Source: Sphingobacteriales bacterium 16-39-50 (lineage in GTDB: Bacteria; Bacteroidota; Bacteroidia; Sphingobacteriales; Sphingobacteriaceae). Taken from it: a stretch of 64,000 nucleotides of DNA. The translations under genes and the position numbers were made by a program. Positions 8,831-17,705 of the stretch are shown one piece after another (position 1 is the first letter of the stretch; each line of letters begins with the position of its first letter). The stretch covers positions 1 to 64,000 of the forward strand of contig NCHA01000013.1 of the NCBI GenBank assembly GCA_002257025.1. Direction: 5' to 3'. The notes beneath the pieces were generated by a model. That model worked only from the letters and a program-made list of their open reading frames with translations, ran no database searches and was not told the DNA's origin.

Positions 8831-9481
8831 TCAAAATTTAACAACAGTGCCGCTGCCACTGATTTCAGAATCTACAGCCGCGTTTCCGGTATAATAGATT
8901 TTGCCGCTTCCGCTGATTCTTGCTTTTAGTGTATTCTGTACACTAAGCCTTACATCCCCGCTGCCACTAATCTTCACATCTCCCCTGTTACTTAATATTT
9001 TTTCCAGATTGGCATCACCTGAACCTGAAATATTTACATTCACTTCATCTGCATTAAAAGCATCGTTCACATTGGTATTTGACGAACCGCTGATCGTTAA
9101 ACGAAAGAGATTTTGTGCCGGGAAATTACCATTGATATCCAGCTTCCCGCTGCCGCTCATTGAAGCATTATTAATTGCCGGCATAGTGACAAAAACTTCG
9201 ATATCATCTTTTCGGACACTCACAAATTCATAACCCAGGTTTAGCGTTCCATTATGGATATTGGTTTTATATCTCGGAATCAGATTTCCTGAACCTCTGA
9301 TCTCAACTTTAAATTCATTTCCATAGGTAATTTTGATCGGGTTAGCACCGCTGCTGTGTACCCCGGTAAATGTACCGGGATTACGTACTTCGGTTATGAT
9401 ATTTCCATCCGCAACCAATCTGTCTTTGGTGCATGAAAAAAAGAATAAACTGATAATTGCAATAAATAAAGTAGTTCTCAT
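8831..9481 (-). CDS. DUF2807 (head GIN) lipoprotein
   Basis: 216 residues with a lipoprotein signal ending at Cys17 (FFFSCTK). The mature protein is a beta-helical DUF2807 domain with repeated GSGSG-type turns: RGSGN, SGSGKLD, SGSSN, SGSGDAN, SGSGDVR, SGSGKIY and SGSGTVV. These proteins are envelope-exposed in Bacteroidota and have no firm function; some annotations call them adhesin-like. Here it sits between one repeat protein (68 bases upstream) and the sigma/anti-sigma pair on the same strand, suggesting it belongs to the same envelope-sensing or envelope-stress unit. Confidence 0.87.
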   Translation of the reverse strand: MRTTLFIAIISLFFFSCTKDRLVADGNIITEVRNPGTFTGVHSSGANPIKITYGNEFKVEIRGSGNLIPRYKTNIHNGTLNLGYEFVSVRKDDIEVFVTMPAINNASMSGSGKLDINGNFPAQNLFRLTISGSSNTNVNDAFNADEVNVNISGSGDANLEKILSNRGDVKISGSGDVRLSVQNTLKARISGSGKIYYTGNAAVDSEISGSGTVVKF

Positions 9482-9549
9482 GATTTTTATTTTTTAATTG
9501 TTATAATTCTGTTATTTAGATGTTTATGTGTTGTTTTTGAAAGATTAAT

Positions 9550-10701
9550 TTAAAATAAGAGGTTGATTCCAGCATTAAATCCGATGTAGATCCCCTCAAA
9601 ATTATTGCCCCATCGATTCTCCCAGGTGCGGATGTATTTATCTGTAATCGCCCGGCCTTCGCTGGTGTTGGTAGTTACATAGTTGAATGATGGTCCACCA
9701 AATAGCTCCAATCCCGGAACAGGTCTTAAGGATGGCATTAAGCGAACAGAGGACTTGAAATATTCACCCTGTTTGAAACTTTCGAGTGTTTGGGTACTTA
9801 TTTCAGCATTCATTCTGAAAACTGAAGTATTTAAAAAATGAGCACCTAAACCTGCCTCAAAGGCATATACCTCCTCCTTGTTGTGAAAATTATAGCCTGC
9901 AGCAATGATTCCGTATAACACTTTCCCGCCCGAACGAAATGAAAGCAAACCGGTCTCATTTTCATCAATACTTATTCCAATGGCTTTCTCTCCATTTCTG
10001 ATAATATTGATTATTCCAAGAGGATAATCACTGCTGTCGGCAACATTGATAAAACCCGCTGCCTGCACTCCGCTTACTTTTCTTGCAACATTTATGAAGC
10101 CGGCAAACTGAGAGCCTTTTACATCCTCTGCTGTATTAATAAAACCAGAAAACTGGGATCCCACTATTTTACGTGAAACATTACTGAAACCGGCAAACTG
10201 TGGACCCGTTACATCCCTCGCTACATTTGCAAAACCCGCTAACTGAGCACCCTGAATATCTGTGGCTTTGCTTAAGAAGCCGGAGAATTGGGCACCGGCA
10301 ATCTTGCCTTTAGAAATATTGCTGAAACCGGCAAATTGCATTCCCTTAGCTTCGGCATAGCTATTCATAAAGCCGGCAAACATCATCCCTTCTGCCCCTT
10401 TACCTACATGATTGGAAAATCCTGCAAACATCATCCCCCTGACATCATTCTTTACAACCGAAGATATTCCGGCGAATGAAAAGCCTCTTTCTGCAGCAGA
10501 AACACCCGCAATTAAATTCAGAGAGAAATAATTGGTATCTGCAGCAGCATGTGTTCCATTGGTACTGATTGGGTAGGCTAATCCTACATTGACTTTGCCA
10601 ACATGCACTTTCTGTGCATTGGCAAAAAAGCTCATCGCTAAAATGGGTAAGGCAAAAATTATTTTTGCGTATCCCGGATAGTTATTCATTTTTATGTTCA
10701 T
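9550..10701 (-). CDS. LA_2272-type surface repeat protein
   Basis: 383 residues with a signal peptide ending near ANAQ30. Residues about 74-226 hold ten tandem 15-16-residue repeats with core QFAGFxN, for example FSFAGISS, MMFAGFSN, AQLAGFAN and SQFAGFIN. A beta-rich C-terminus follows and ends in GINLLF, an aromatic terminus typical of outer-membrane proteins. It is a paralogue of the C-terminal half of the STN fusion at 5372-7114, sharing the repeat, the GPSF/GPSY segment and the C-terminus. The family is known from Leptospira LA_2272 relatives and has no assigned activity. It opens the five-gene minus-strand cluster. Confidence 0.75.
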   Translation of the reverse strand: MNIKMNNYPGYAKIIFALPILAMSFFANAQKVHVGKVNVGLAYPISTNGTHAAADTNYFSLNLIAGVSAAERGFSFAGISSVVKNDVRGMMFAGFSNHVGKGAEGMMFAGFMNSYAEAKGMQFAGFSNISKGKIAGAQFSGFLSKATDIQGAQLAGFANVARDVTGPQFAGFSNVSRKIVGSQFSGFINTAEDVKGSQFAGFINVARKVSGVQAAGFINVADSSDYPLGIINIIRNGEKAIGISIDENETGLLSFRSGGKVLYGIIAAGYNFHNKEEVYAFEAGLGAHFLNTSVFRMNAEISTQTLESFKQGEYFKSSVRLMPSLRPVPGLELFGGPSFNYVTTNTSEGRAITDKYIRTWENRWGNNFEGIYIGFNAGINLLF

Positions 10702-10872
10702 TTCCTTAATATTTGGGATGAGACAGGTAAAAGAACTTTTACCCCTATGCCGGATGAAAAAAAATAAAAATTAGTTTCAGATGTCGATTGAAAGCAACAC
10801 TGAATTTTATTCTATGCCCTTTAAACCTTAATTTTATTATCTTTCGAGCCTGAATTAGAAATTTAATTATTA

Positions 10873-12186
10873 ATGAAATCATTTAAAATCCTGTTTGTTC
10901 TGTTATTTATAAGTCAGATCACTTTTGCCCAAAGCATTGTCAATCTGATTAACCGTGCCGATTCGTTTTTCGACACAATGGATAAGGGTAATTTTGAAGA
11001 GGCACATGGCTTTTTTGATGAAAGTGTTAAGGGACAAATTACAGCTGATGAATTAAAGCTTTTCTGGCTCAGATTGGGAAACAGCCTTGGAACCTATGAA
11101 TCGGTAGATGGTGCCAAGAACTCTGTTAAGGGTGATTATTTTGAGGTTACTCTGACTTGCGGATTCACAAAAGGATCTCAAACCTTCACTTTCGTATTTA
11201 ATAAATCTGAAAAACTGCTGGGATTCTTTGTCACACCTGTGGCAACTGAAGCTGAATATGCGGCTCCGGCTTATGCAGACACAACACTTTATTCAGAACA
11301 AGAGATCAGCATAAAATTTGAAGAAGGTCAGATGGCAGGCATATTTACCAGTCCGAAAAATTCAAGCAGCTTTCCCGTAGTAATCATGGTTCATGGTTCC
11401 GGTCCCTCAGATATGGACGAAACTGTTGGACCCAATAAACCTTTTAAAGATCTGGCAGCAGGATTGGCAGCCAAAGGGATAGGGAGTATCCGTTATGTAA
11501 AACGCAGCATGGTTTACCCTAGATCCTTTAATAAAGCATTTACCGTTAAAGAAGAAACAATTGACGACGCATTGAGTGCAGTTACCCTGGCAAGTACCCT
11601 TCCCGGTGTAAACAAAAGCCAGATTTATCTTTTAGGGCATAGCCTGGGCGGTATGCTGGCACCAAGAATTGCCACTCTTGCTCCATCATTGAATGGGATT
11701 ATTCTGGCTGCTGCTCCGGCAAGAAAACTATCTGATCTGATAGCTGAACAAAATGCGTTCATTTACAAAGCCTCGGGAGATACCACTGCCGCTGGAAAGC
11801 AGCAATTCATTGAATCATCCAATGAAATAGACCGGTCAAGACTTCTTAAACTGGGTGACATCGCTCCTGATTCGATTATACTCGGTGCACCGGCATCTTA
11901 TTGGATTGATTTGAATAATTATGATCAGCTGGTCACATCAAAAAGAATTAAAAACCGTATTCTCATCCTTCAGGGAGCGCATGATTTTCAGGTTTCTGTA
12001 CAGGATTTTAATATCTGGCGAACAAGTCTGGCAGCAAATAAAAATGTTTCATTTAAGCTTTATCCGGATTTAAACCACCTCTTATCTTCACAAAAGGAAA
12101 AAGGAACCGGTGCCCAGTACCGCACACCGGCAAATGTTAGTCAGGTTCTTATCAATGATATTTCGCTTTGGATAAAAGGTAAATAA
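10873..12186 (+). CDS. Secreted alpha/beta hydrolase with N-terminal DUF3887
   Basis: 437 residues: signal peptide (1-19), DUF3887 domain (about 25-120), then an alpha/beta hydrolase. The oxyanion region is MVHGSGPSD (173-180), the nucleophile elbow is GHSLGG with Ser257, and Asp371 (QGAHDFQV) and His402 (DLNHLL) complete a credible triad. DUF3887 is a small NTF2-like module often placed before such hydrolases. The protein should act in the periplasm on esters or acylated substrates; the substrate is unknown. It faces the phosphatase gene across a shared terminator. Confidence 0.88.
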   Translation: MKSFKILFVLLFISQITFAQSIVNLINRADSFFDTMDKGNFEEAHGFFDESVKGQITADELKLFWLRLGNSLGTYESVDGAKNSVKGDYFEVTLTCGFTKGSQTFTFVFNKSEKLLGFFVTPVATEAEYAAPAYADTTLYSEQEISIKFEEGQMAGIFTSPKNSSSFPVVIMVHGSGPSDMDETVGPNKPFKDLAAGLAAKGIGSIRYVKRSMVYPRSFNKAFTVKEETIDDALSAVTLASTLPGVNKSQIYLLGHSLGGMLAPRIATLAPSLNGIILAAAPARKLSDLIAEQNAFIYKASGDTTAAGKQQFIESSNEIDRSRLLKLGDIAPDSIILGAPASYWIDLNNYDQLVTSKRIKNRILILQGAHDFQVSVQDFNIWRTSLAANKNVSFKLYPDLNHLLSSQKEKGTGAQYRTPANVSQVLINDISLWIKGK

Positions 12187-12205
12187 ACACGCAGGCCTTT
12201 AAACA

Positions 12206-12238
12206 CAAAAGCTCCGGCAAATATTGCCGGAGCTTTTG
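12206..12238. terminator. Bidirectional rho-independent terminator
   Basis: A perfect 15-bp stem (12206-12220 with 12224-12238) with a 3-base loop, A-rich on one foot and T-rich on the other, lies between the convergent hydrolase and PhoX-type genes and can serve both. Confidence 0.9.
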
Positions 12239-12256
12239 TTATTTAAAACAATTCCC

Positions 12257-13660
12257 TTAGCTGTTCCAGGGGCCGGTAATGGCTAGTGTTAGTCCCGGGG
12301 ACTGAATATTGATAAATAAGGTCTTACCTGAAGGTGAGAAGACCGGACCTGCAAATTCTGATTTTGGATAGCCTACATTTTTAGCGATCACATAAGTCTT
12401 ACCTTCGGGGGTAATTCCAATAATTCTTGCATCTGATTTATCCTCGCAAATAATTACATCACCCCATGGTGCAATGGTGAGGTTATCGCAACTTTGAAAT
12501 GTATCTATATCATTTGATTCAAGGAACAACTCCAATTTTCCGGGTGATTCACGTTCCCGACTCTGACCTTCGTACTTACTTGGAATGTATTTAAAAATTT
12601 GTCCGTAGCTTTTATGTCCTCCATTAGTGCATGCAAAAAATAGCTCATTCTTTCCATACCAGATTCCCTCTCCGCGGGCAAAGCGGGCTGCGCCTTCCTT
12701 ATAACCTCTTAATCGGAGATCATCATCAGGTGCTTCTACATTATCCAGATCAATCCAATGAACGTCAAAACTTTTATTTTGCGGAAACTTATCGGTATCC
12801 AATTTCTCCCAATTCCTGGTATCAGCACTTGCCCACTCATTAATTACCAGACATTGCAGTTTACCACCCTTATGCAATTCTCCAAACTTATTTGGCAGGT
12901 AGCGATAAAACAGACTATCACCACTATCCTCTGTTTGGTAAACTATTCCTTGAGTCGGATGAACCGCAACAGCCTCATGCACAAAGCGACCCATTGGTTT
13001 GATTGGAATGGGTGCAGTTAAGCCTACCTTATCTGAGGCAAAAATTTCGAAATTATAGCCATGATCCTGTTCAAGGTTTCCTTTTTCACCGCCTTTCACC
13101 AGCGTGCTTTCCTCACAGGTAATCCAGGAATTCCATGGAGTAATGCCTCCAGCACAATTTCTAACTGTTCCGATTAGACTTAAATATTCGAGCTCTACTT
13201 TCTGTAGTTTTTCATCGTAAACCATAGTGCTGGTCCCGCCATAACACAAACTCTCAGCCTTACCAAAATCATAAATATCTTTCCGATCGACTTTATTCAG
13301 CAGTTCATTATTTTTCCCAAATGGCCCGTTTGCAATTGCCCCGGGTGAGAGTTCGTGATTTCTGATCAGGATGGTTTTATTATTTTTCCACTTAAATACA
13401 CCCATCCCATCAAATGCACCCGGGACAGAAAACCCATCGTTCATCAAATCCCCCTTACGGGATATCACTTTTGCCGTAAAACCTTTGGGTAAACTCAAAA
13501 TATCACCCTGCCGGTATGCAAGTGGGCCATAATTACGCAGAAAATTATTTTCTTCAATAAATCCTAAAGCAGCTGCATTGGCGGCAAACTGGCTCAAACC
13601 CAGAAAACCAAGACTTACCAATCCTGAATTTCTGATGAAATCTCTTCTGTTGTTATTCAT
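12257..13660 (-). CDS. PhoX/DUF839-family phosphatase-like protein with Tat signal
   Basis: 467 residues. The N-terminus NNNRRDFIRNSG followed by a hydrophobic stretch is a twin-arginine signal. The body fits the PhoX (DUF839) beta-propeller: ILIRNHELSPG (about 97-107), the cysteine-containing NCAGGITPWNSWITCEE (about 168-184), and a late EDKSDARIIGI segment. PhoX enzymes are calcium- and iron-dependent alkaline phosphatases exported folded by Tat, in line with the signal here. This branch of the family is usually annotated only as DUF839, and activity on phosphate esters is inferred. It stands alone on the minus strand. Confidence 0.82.
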   Translation of the reverse strand: MNNNRRDFIRNSGLVSLGFLGLSQFAANAAALGFIEENNFLRNYGPLAYRQGDILSLPKGFTAKVISRKGDLMNDGFSVPGAFDGMGVFKWKNNKTILIRNHELSPGAIANGPFGKNNELLNKVDRKDIYDFGKAESLCYGGTSTMVYDEKLQKVELEYLSLIGTVRNCAGGITPWNSWITCEESTLVKGGEKGNLEQDHGYNFEIFASDKVGLTAPIPIKPMGRFVHEAVAVHPTQGIVYQTEDSGDSLFYRYLPNKFGELHKGGKLQCLVINEWASADTRNWEKLDTDKFPQNKSFDVHWIDLDNVEAPDDDLRLRGYKEGAARFARGEGIWYGKNELFFACTNGGHKSYGQIFKYIPSKYEGQSRERESPGKLELFLESNDIDTFQSCDNLTIAPWGDVIICEDKSDARIIGITPEGKTYVIAKNVGYPKSEFAGPVFSPSGKTLFINIQSPGLTLAITGPWNS

Positions 13661-13945
13661 TCCAATAAATTAAAAGTTAATATCCGATAAAAACACGAAT
13701 ACTAAGCCGAATATAGTTAGTAAAACAGTTCTTTATGTTAATTGTTAATTATCTAATTAATTATTGGGATTCCTTCGTTAAGTTCAAGTAACAATTCTAG
13801 AATACATGAAAAATAATTTTATTAATAATATCGATATTCAACCTTAGAAATTCAGAGTTAACTTAAAGGAATAATATTTTCTATTTATTTAACAATATAT
13901 CCATTCAAATTACTAACATTAGGAAACGATTTAGAAAGATTTGCT

Positions 13946-15244
13946 TTGAATTTAACTAGAATAAAAGAAATTCTAAATAAGCTTACGGGTTTCAATGAAA
14001 ATATAAGCCTTGAAGCACGTATTTTCCATGCAATTTGTATCATTTCCTTTTTTGTTCTAGCTATTAGTCTGCCGTTTAATATTTTATATGGTTTAAATGA
14101 GCTTGCCATTTTAATGGGCATACTTCAAATAATTACCGTAATATTTTATTATCTCTCACGAATACATAATAAATTAAAACTTAGCGTTACCCTTTTTGCT
14201 CTGACTGCAAATGGCCTTTTCGTTGCAAATTACTATTTCAGCTCTGGAATTAACGGCCCAGGAATGTTGTTATTTCTACTAGGTATCTTTTTGATAACTG
14301 TATTAGCTCCAAGTAATCAATATGCCTATTGGCTGGCTCTAAACATCCTGGAAGTAGTAACTTTTATACTTTTGGAATATCATTATCCTTCACTAATAGA
14401 ATATCGTTATTCTAATCTTTTAATGCAATATGCAGACATTGGTTCAACCTATATTCTTACTGTTTTACTCATTTTTTTAGCCACAAACCATATTAGAAAA
14501 AGCTATTACCTGGAGAAGATTGCCTCAGAGCAAAAAGCAAAAGATTTGAAATTAGCTAATGAAACTAAGAATAAACTCTTATCAATTCTTGCACATGATT
14601 TGAGGTCACCGCTTAGTTCAATACAGAGTTACCTCGAAGCCCTTGCAGAACTCAAACCGGAAGAAATCGATAGAGATTCCATTGAAGCAAGCCTGTTGAA
14701 TGAAACTAAATACACTCAGCAAATGTTGAGTAATATGCTACACTGGAGCAAAACACAAATGGGAGGAGTTACAGTTAATCTCCTACCTCTCAATCTCAAA
14801 GATGCTATAATGCCGACTATCAATTTGATGCAATCAATAGCAATCCAAAAGGAAATATCAATTGAAGAAAATATAAACAATTCTATTACGGTCTTAGCCG
14901 ACAGAGATATGCTTCAACTTGTGATTCGAAATCTGTTAAGTAACGCTTTAAAATTTACTAATCCAGCTGGTCAAATCAATATCAATGCAAAAATTGAAGG
15001 AAATACCAGCCTGATTACAATTAGTGATACAGGCAAAGGTATTCCATATGAAATGCAAAAAGACCTCTTCTCCGTGAGAGTAAAATCTACTTTCGGCACT
15101 CAAAATGAAAAAGGGGTAGGCTTAGGTCTTTCACTTTGTAAGGAATTTACAGAACTTCAAAACGGAACAATCCGCTTTGAGAGTGAACCCGGTAAGGGAA
15201 CACGTTTCTTCATCAGCTTTAAACTTGCTTCAGCGCTTAGCTGA
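13946..15244 (+). CDS. Membrane-bound sensor histidine kinase
   Basis: 432 residues. About six transmembrane segments span roughly 26-180 with almost no extracytoplasmic domain. A short coiled coil leads into HisKA (SILAHDLRSPLSSI, phospho-acceptor His217) and an HATPase domain (N box RNLLSNALKF, DTGKGIP, and GVGLGLSL). No receiver is fused and none is adjacent, so it is an orphan kinase. The frame opens with TTG at 13946; upstream in frame there is no ATG before a stop at 13859, so TTG is the likely start. The 285 bases before it are AT-rich with no recognisable gene. Confidence 0.88.
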   Translation: MNLTRIKEILNKLTGFNENISLEARIFHAICIISFFVLAISLPFNILYGLNELAILMGILQIITVIFYYLSRIHNKLKLSVTLFALTANGLFVANYYFSSGINGPGMLLFLLGIFLITVLAPSNQYAYWLALNILEVVTFILLEYHYPSLIEYRYSNLLMQYADIGSTYILTVLLIFLATNHIRKSYYLEKIASEQKAKDLKLANETKNKLLSILAHDLRSPLSSIQSYLEALAELKPEEIDRDSIEASLLNETKYTQQMLSNMLHWSKTQMGGVTVNLLPLNLKDAIMPTINLMQSIAIQKEISIEENINNSITVLADRDMLQLVIRNLLSNALKFTNPAGQININAKIEGNTSLITISDTGKGIPYEMQKDLFSVRVKSTFGTQNEKGVGLGLSLCKEFTELQNGTIRFESEPGKGTRFFISFKLASALS

Positions 15245-15248
15245 AATT

Positions 15249-16502
15249 TCATTCCCTGGTCTTAATGTTTGGCAAAAAAGCTGTAATCAATCCAATCAGA
15301 GGCATATAAGCACAGATCTCGTAGACATACTCTATACTGGTTCGGTCGGCGATTCCTCCCAAAACTGCAGATCCAATACCCGCCATACCAAAAGCAAATC
15401 CAAAAAATAGTCCTGAAACCATCCCGACTTTCCCAGGAAAAAGCTCGTGTGCATACACCAGTATCGCAGAAAATGCTGAGGCTAGAATCACTCCGATTGG
15501 AATAGTAAGTATCACTGTCCAAAAAAGATTGGCATGCGGAAGCAAAAGAGAAAAAGGAGCAACACCCAGAATTGAGCCCCAAATTACATACTTTCTACCG
15601 AATTTATCACCCAAGGGCCCGCCAATGATCGTTCCTGCAGCAATTGAAAAAAGAAAAATAAATAGATATACCTGAGAGTCCTGAACAGATACCCCAAACT
15701 TATGAATCACATAAAAGGTATAGTAGGTGGTCATACTGGTGAGGTAGATATACTTCGAAAAGATCAGTACGAGAAGGATCAGTACAGAAAAAATTATAGT
15801 CTTTTTAGGTAGTACCTGTGCATGGCTTGCTTCTTTTCCCGGACGCTTTGCTTTGATCCTGATCTTGCGTTTATACCAGCCTCCTATATTGATCAATAAA
15901 ATAATAGCCAGTAATGCAAGGGCGGAGAACCAGATAATATTCGATTGCCCATAAGGAACAATAATCAAAGCGGCAAGCAGCGGACCAATAGAACTGCCAA
16001 AATTACCCCCAAGCTGAAAGATAGATTGAGCCATTCCACGCCGGCCACCGGAAGCCATATGAGCCATCCGGGAAGCCTCCGGATGAAAGATAGAAGAACC
16101 GATACCTACCATCGCAACCGACAGAATCAGGATTTCAAAACTTGGCGCACGGGATAAAAATATGAGTCCTACAAGCGTGAATCCCATCCCTATGGCAAGT
16201 GAATAAGGTTGAGGCTTGCGGTCGGTATACAAACCAACAAAAGGTTGAAGAATTGAAGCTGATAATTGAAATGTTAAAGTAATTAAACCAACCTGAGCAA
16301 AACTCAGGCTGAATGTATCTTTTACTACGGGATAGATTGCAGGAATAATAGACTGTAAAGCATCATTCAATAAATGGGAAATGCTAATTGCAATAAGAAT
16401 CGGATAAACGGTCTTTCTGGAAATGGGATTTTTGTCTTTTAGAAGCAGGCTTTGGGGCTGCTCTGTGACCTGTTTACTCATTGATAGAATTGCTTCATGC
16501 AA
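15249..16502 (-). CDS. MFS transporter of the fosmidomycin-resistance (Fsr) type
   Basis: 417 residues with 12 predicted transmembrane segments. The first segment, ISHLLNDALQSIIPAIYP, and the segments GIGSSIFHPEASRMAHMASGG and GNFGSSIGPLLAALI are characteristic of the Fsr branch of drug efflux MFS proteins. It probably exports a hydrophobic or phosphonate-like compound by proton antiport; the natural substrate is unknown. An internal ATG at residue 8 (MSKQ) is an alternative start. Its 3' end converges with the kinase gene, with four bases between stops. Confidence 0.85.
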   Translation of the reverse strand: MHEAILSMSKQVTEQPQSLLLKDKNPISRKTVYPILIAISISHLLNDALQSIIPAIYPVVKDTFSLSFAQVGLITLTFQLSASILQPFVGLYTDRKPQPYSLAIGMGFTLVGLIFLSRAPSFEILILSVAMVGIGSSIFHPEASRMAHMASGGRRGMAQSIFQLGGNFGSSIGPLLAALIIVPYGQSNIIWFSALALLAIILLINIGGWYKRKIRIKAKRPGKEASHAQVLPKKTIIFSVLILLVLIFSKYIYLTSMTTYYTFYVIHKFGVSVQDSQVYLFIFLFSIAAGTIIGGPLGDKFGRKYVIWGSILGVAPFSLLLPHANLFWTVILTIPIGVILASAFSAILVYAHELFPGKVGMVSGLFFGFAFGMAGIGSAVLGGIADRTSIEYVYEICAYMPLIGLITAFLPNIKTRE

Positions 16503-16560
16503 ATATCAGTTCTTAAATTTAAAAAAGCGAAGCTCAGGGGAAAAAAGGGAATACATAAGC

Positions 16561-17082
16561 CTAAATTTTTGACTGGAAGATCTCTCTTAATTGCCAGACC
16601 GCTTTATTTTTGTCAGATACATTTCCGATTCGTATAATATCACAAAGGGCTAACAATTTATACAGTATTCTATCTTTTCTGACTGCCTTGACAACCGAAG
16701 GATAAAGTGGTAAGATACTCTGTCCTCGTTCCTTACCCTGATCATCAGCCCAAACCAGCTTTTCTTCGGTTGAAAAACTCAAATAAAGAGAAGATTCTGA
16801 ATGGGCAGTATACATTCCCTGCACTACCGGACCAAGTTGTGCGGGGAAAACATAGGGAAGTCCGAATTCCAAAAATTTAAGAAATGCTTCCCTGTTTACT
16901 GATCTGTCCTTTGGATTCAACAGTCCGGAAATCGCAGAACGATTTAAGGATTCACTAACCTCTGATGCAGAAATAAACAGTTTAGACGACAAATCCTTGA
17001 TCCGAATCTCCTGGTCAGAATCTACAATGAGTTTTAAGAGTAGTACGATATCCTGGGGGCGCATGCCCTTATGCTCTTTCAT
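16561..17082 (-). CDS. Winged-helix regulator-like protein
   Basis: 173 residues. Residues about 8-60 form a MarR-like helix-turn-helix (IKDLSSKLFISASEVSESLNR), and the rest is a mostly helical region with no motif I recognise. It sits 58 bases upstream of the Fsr-type transporter on the same strand, which makes it a candidate regulator of that gene, though no operator was identified. Proteins of this kind in other genomes are often left as hypothetical HTH proteins. Confidence 0.55.
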   Translation of the reverse strand: MKEHKGMRPQDIVLLLKLIVDSDQEIRIKDLSSKLFISASEVSESLNRSAISGLLNPKDRSVNREAFLKFLEFGLPYVFPAQLGPVVQGMYTAHSESSLYLSFSTEEKLVWADDQGKERGQSILPLYPSVVKAVRKDRILYKLLALCDIIRIGNVSDKNKAVWQLREIFQSKI

Positions 17083-17176
17083 AAGAGAAAGCTAAGCATA
17101 AATTATTTAATTCGCAATTCGCGAAACAACTCTGTGGCTTGCGGATTAAATCGCTTGACACAATTTACTTCTTGTC

Positions 17177-17197
17177 AATGCGGGCTTGACCCGCATT
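17177..17197. repeat. GCGGG palindrome overlapping a stop codon
   Basis: An 8-bp stem (17177-17184 with 17190-17197) with a 5-base loop overlaps the stop of the neighbouring minus-strand gene. A related stem with the same AATGCGGG start occurs at 26254-26272, suggesting a dispersed REP-like family that differs from the one at 3524-3790. Confidence 0.6.
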
Positions 17198-17564
17198 ACA
17201 ACGGCGCCCCCACCTGTATATCACACCTGTGTCCAGGCTGACCATGTGGCGGGTTAACCTTTAAACCGGCCGGTACAGGTGCCGGCATAGCAGGTGTTGA
17301 CTGAATATTCTGAGGACTAGCAGCCGGAACCGGCGTTCCATCCGTGTTAACAAGGGGAGCTCCAACTGCTAAATCACAACGATGCCCCGGCTGACCGTGA
17401 GCAGGATTAATTCTCGGATTTTCACCACCGTCCTGAGCCGGCATGGGTGGAATACCCTGAGTTGAAATGGCAGGTTTCGCTGCTTCATTTCGCTGATCCA
17501 TCATGACGGCGATTACAGTTGCACCGGCAAGGATTATTCCTCCAATTATAACGATTGTCTTCAT
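17196..17564 (-). CDS. Small membrane-anchored protein with two HGQPGHRCD motifs
   Basis: 122 residues: an N-terminal transmembrane helix (about 3-21), a proline-rich linker, and two copies of a 19-residue motif. The first (53-71) reads NPAHGQPGHRCDLAVGAPL and the second (104-122), NPPHGQPGHRCDIQVGAPL, is also the exact C-terminus. Each copy holds two histidines and one cysteine, which would suit metal binding or a covalent attachment. I recognise the motif as recurring in Bacteroidota hypothetical proteins but know no function. The gene is isolated, with TruA divergent. Confidence 0.7.
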   Translation of the reverse strand: MKTIVIIGGIILAGATVIAVMMDQRNEAAKPAISTQGIPPMPAQDGGENPRINPAHGQPGHRCDLAVGAPLVNTDGTPVPAASPQNIQSTPAMPAPVPAGLKVNPPHGQPGHRCDIQVGAPL

Positions 17565-17705
17565 TTTCTTCTAAATTATCCGGCATTCGATCTTTTAAGG
17601 GGATGCCGTTCATGCATGAATAACAAAATTACTAATAATTTAAACAATACGCGTTTGCCGGGCATTAAATTCCATTTACTAGCTTAGCGGAAAAAAGCAT
17701 TACAA

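Noticed and set aside
15262..15582. Second reading frame inside the MFS gene
   Set aside because: It is a shadow of the transporter in another frame, with many cysteines and no family match.
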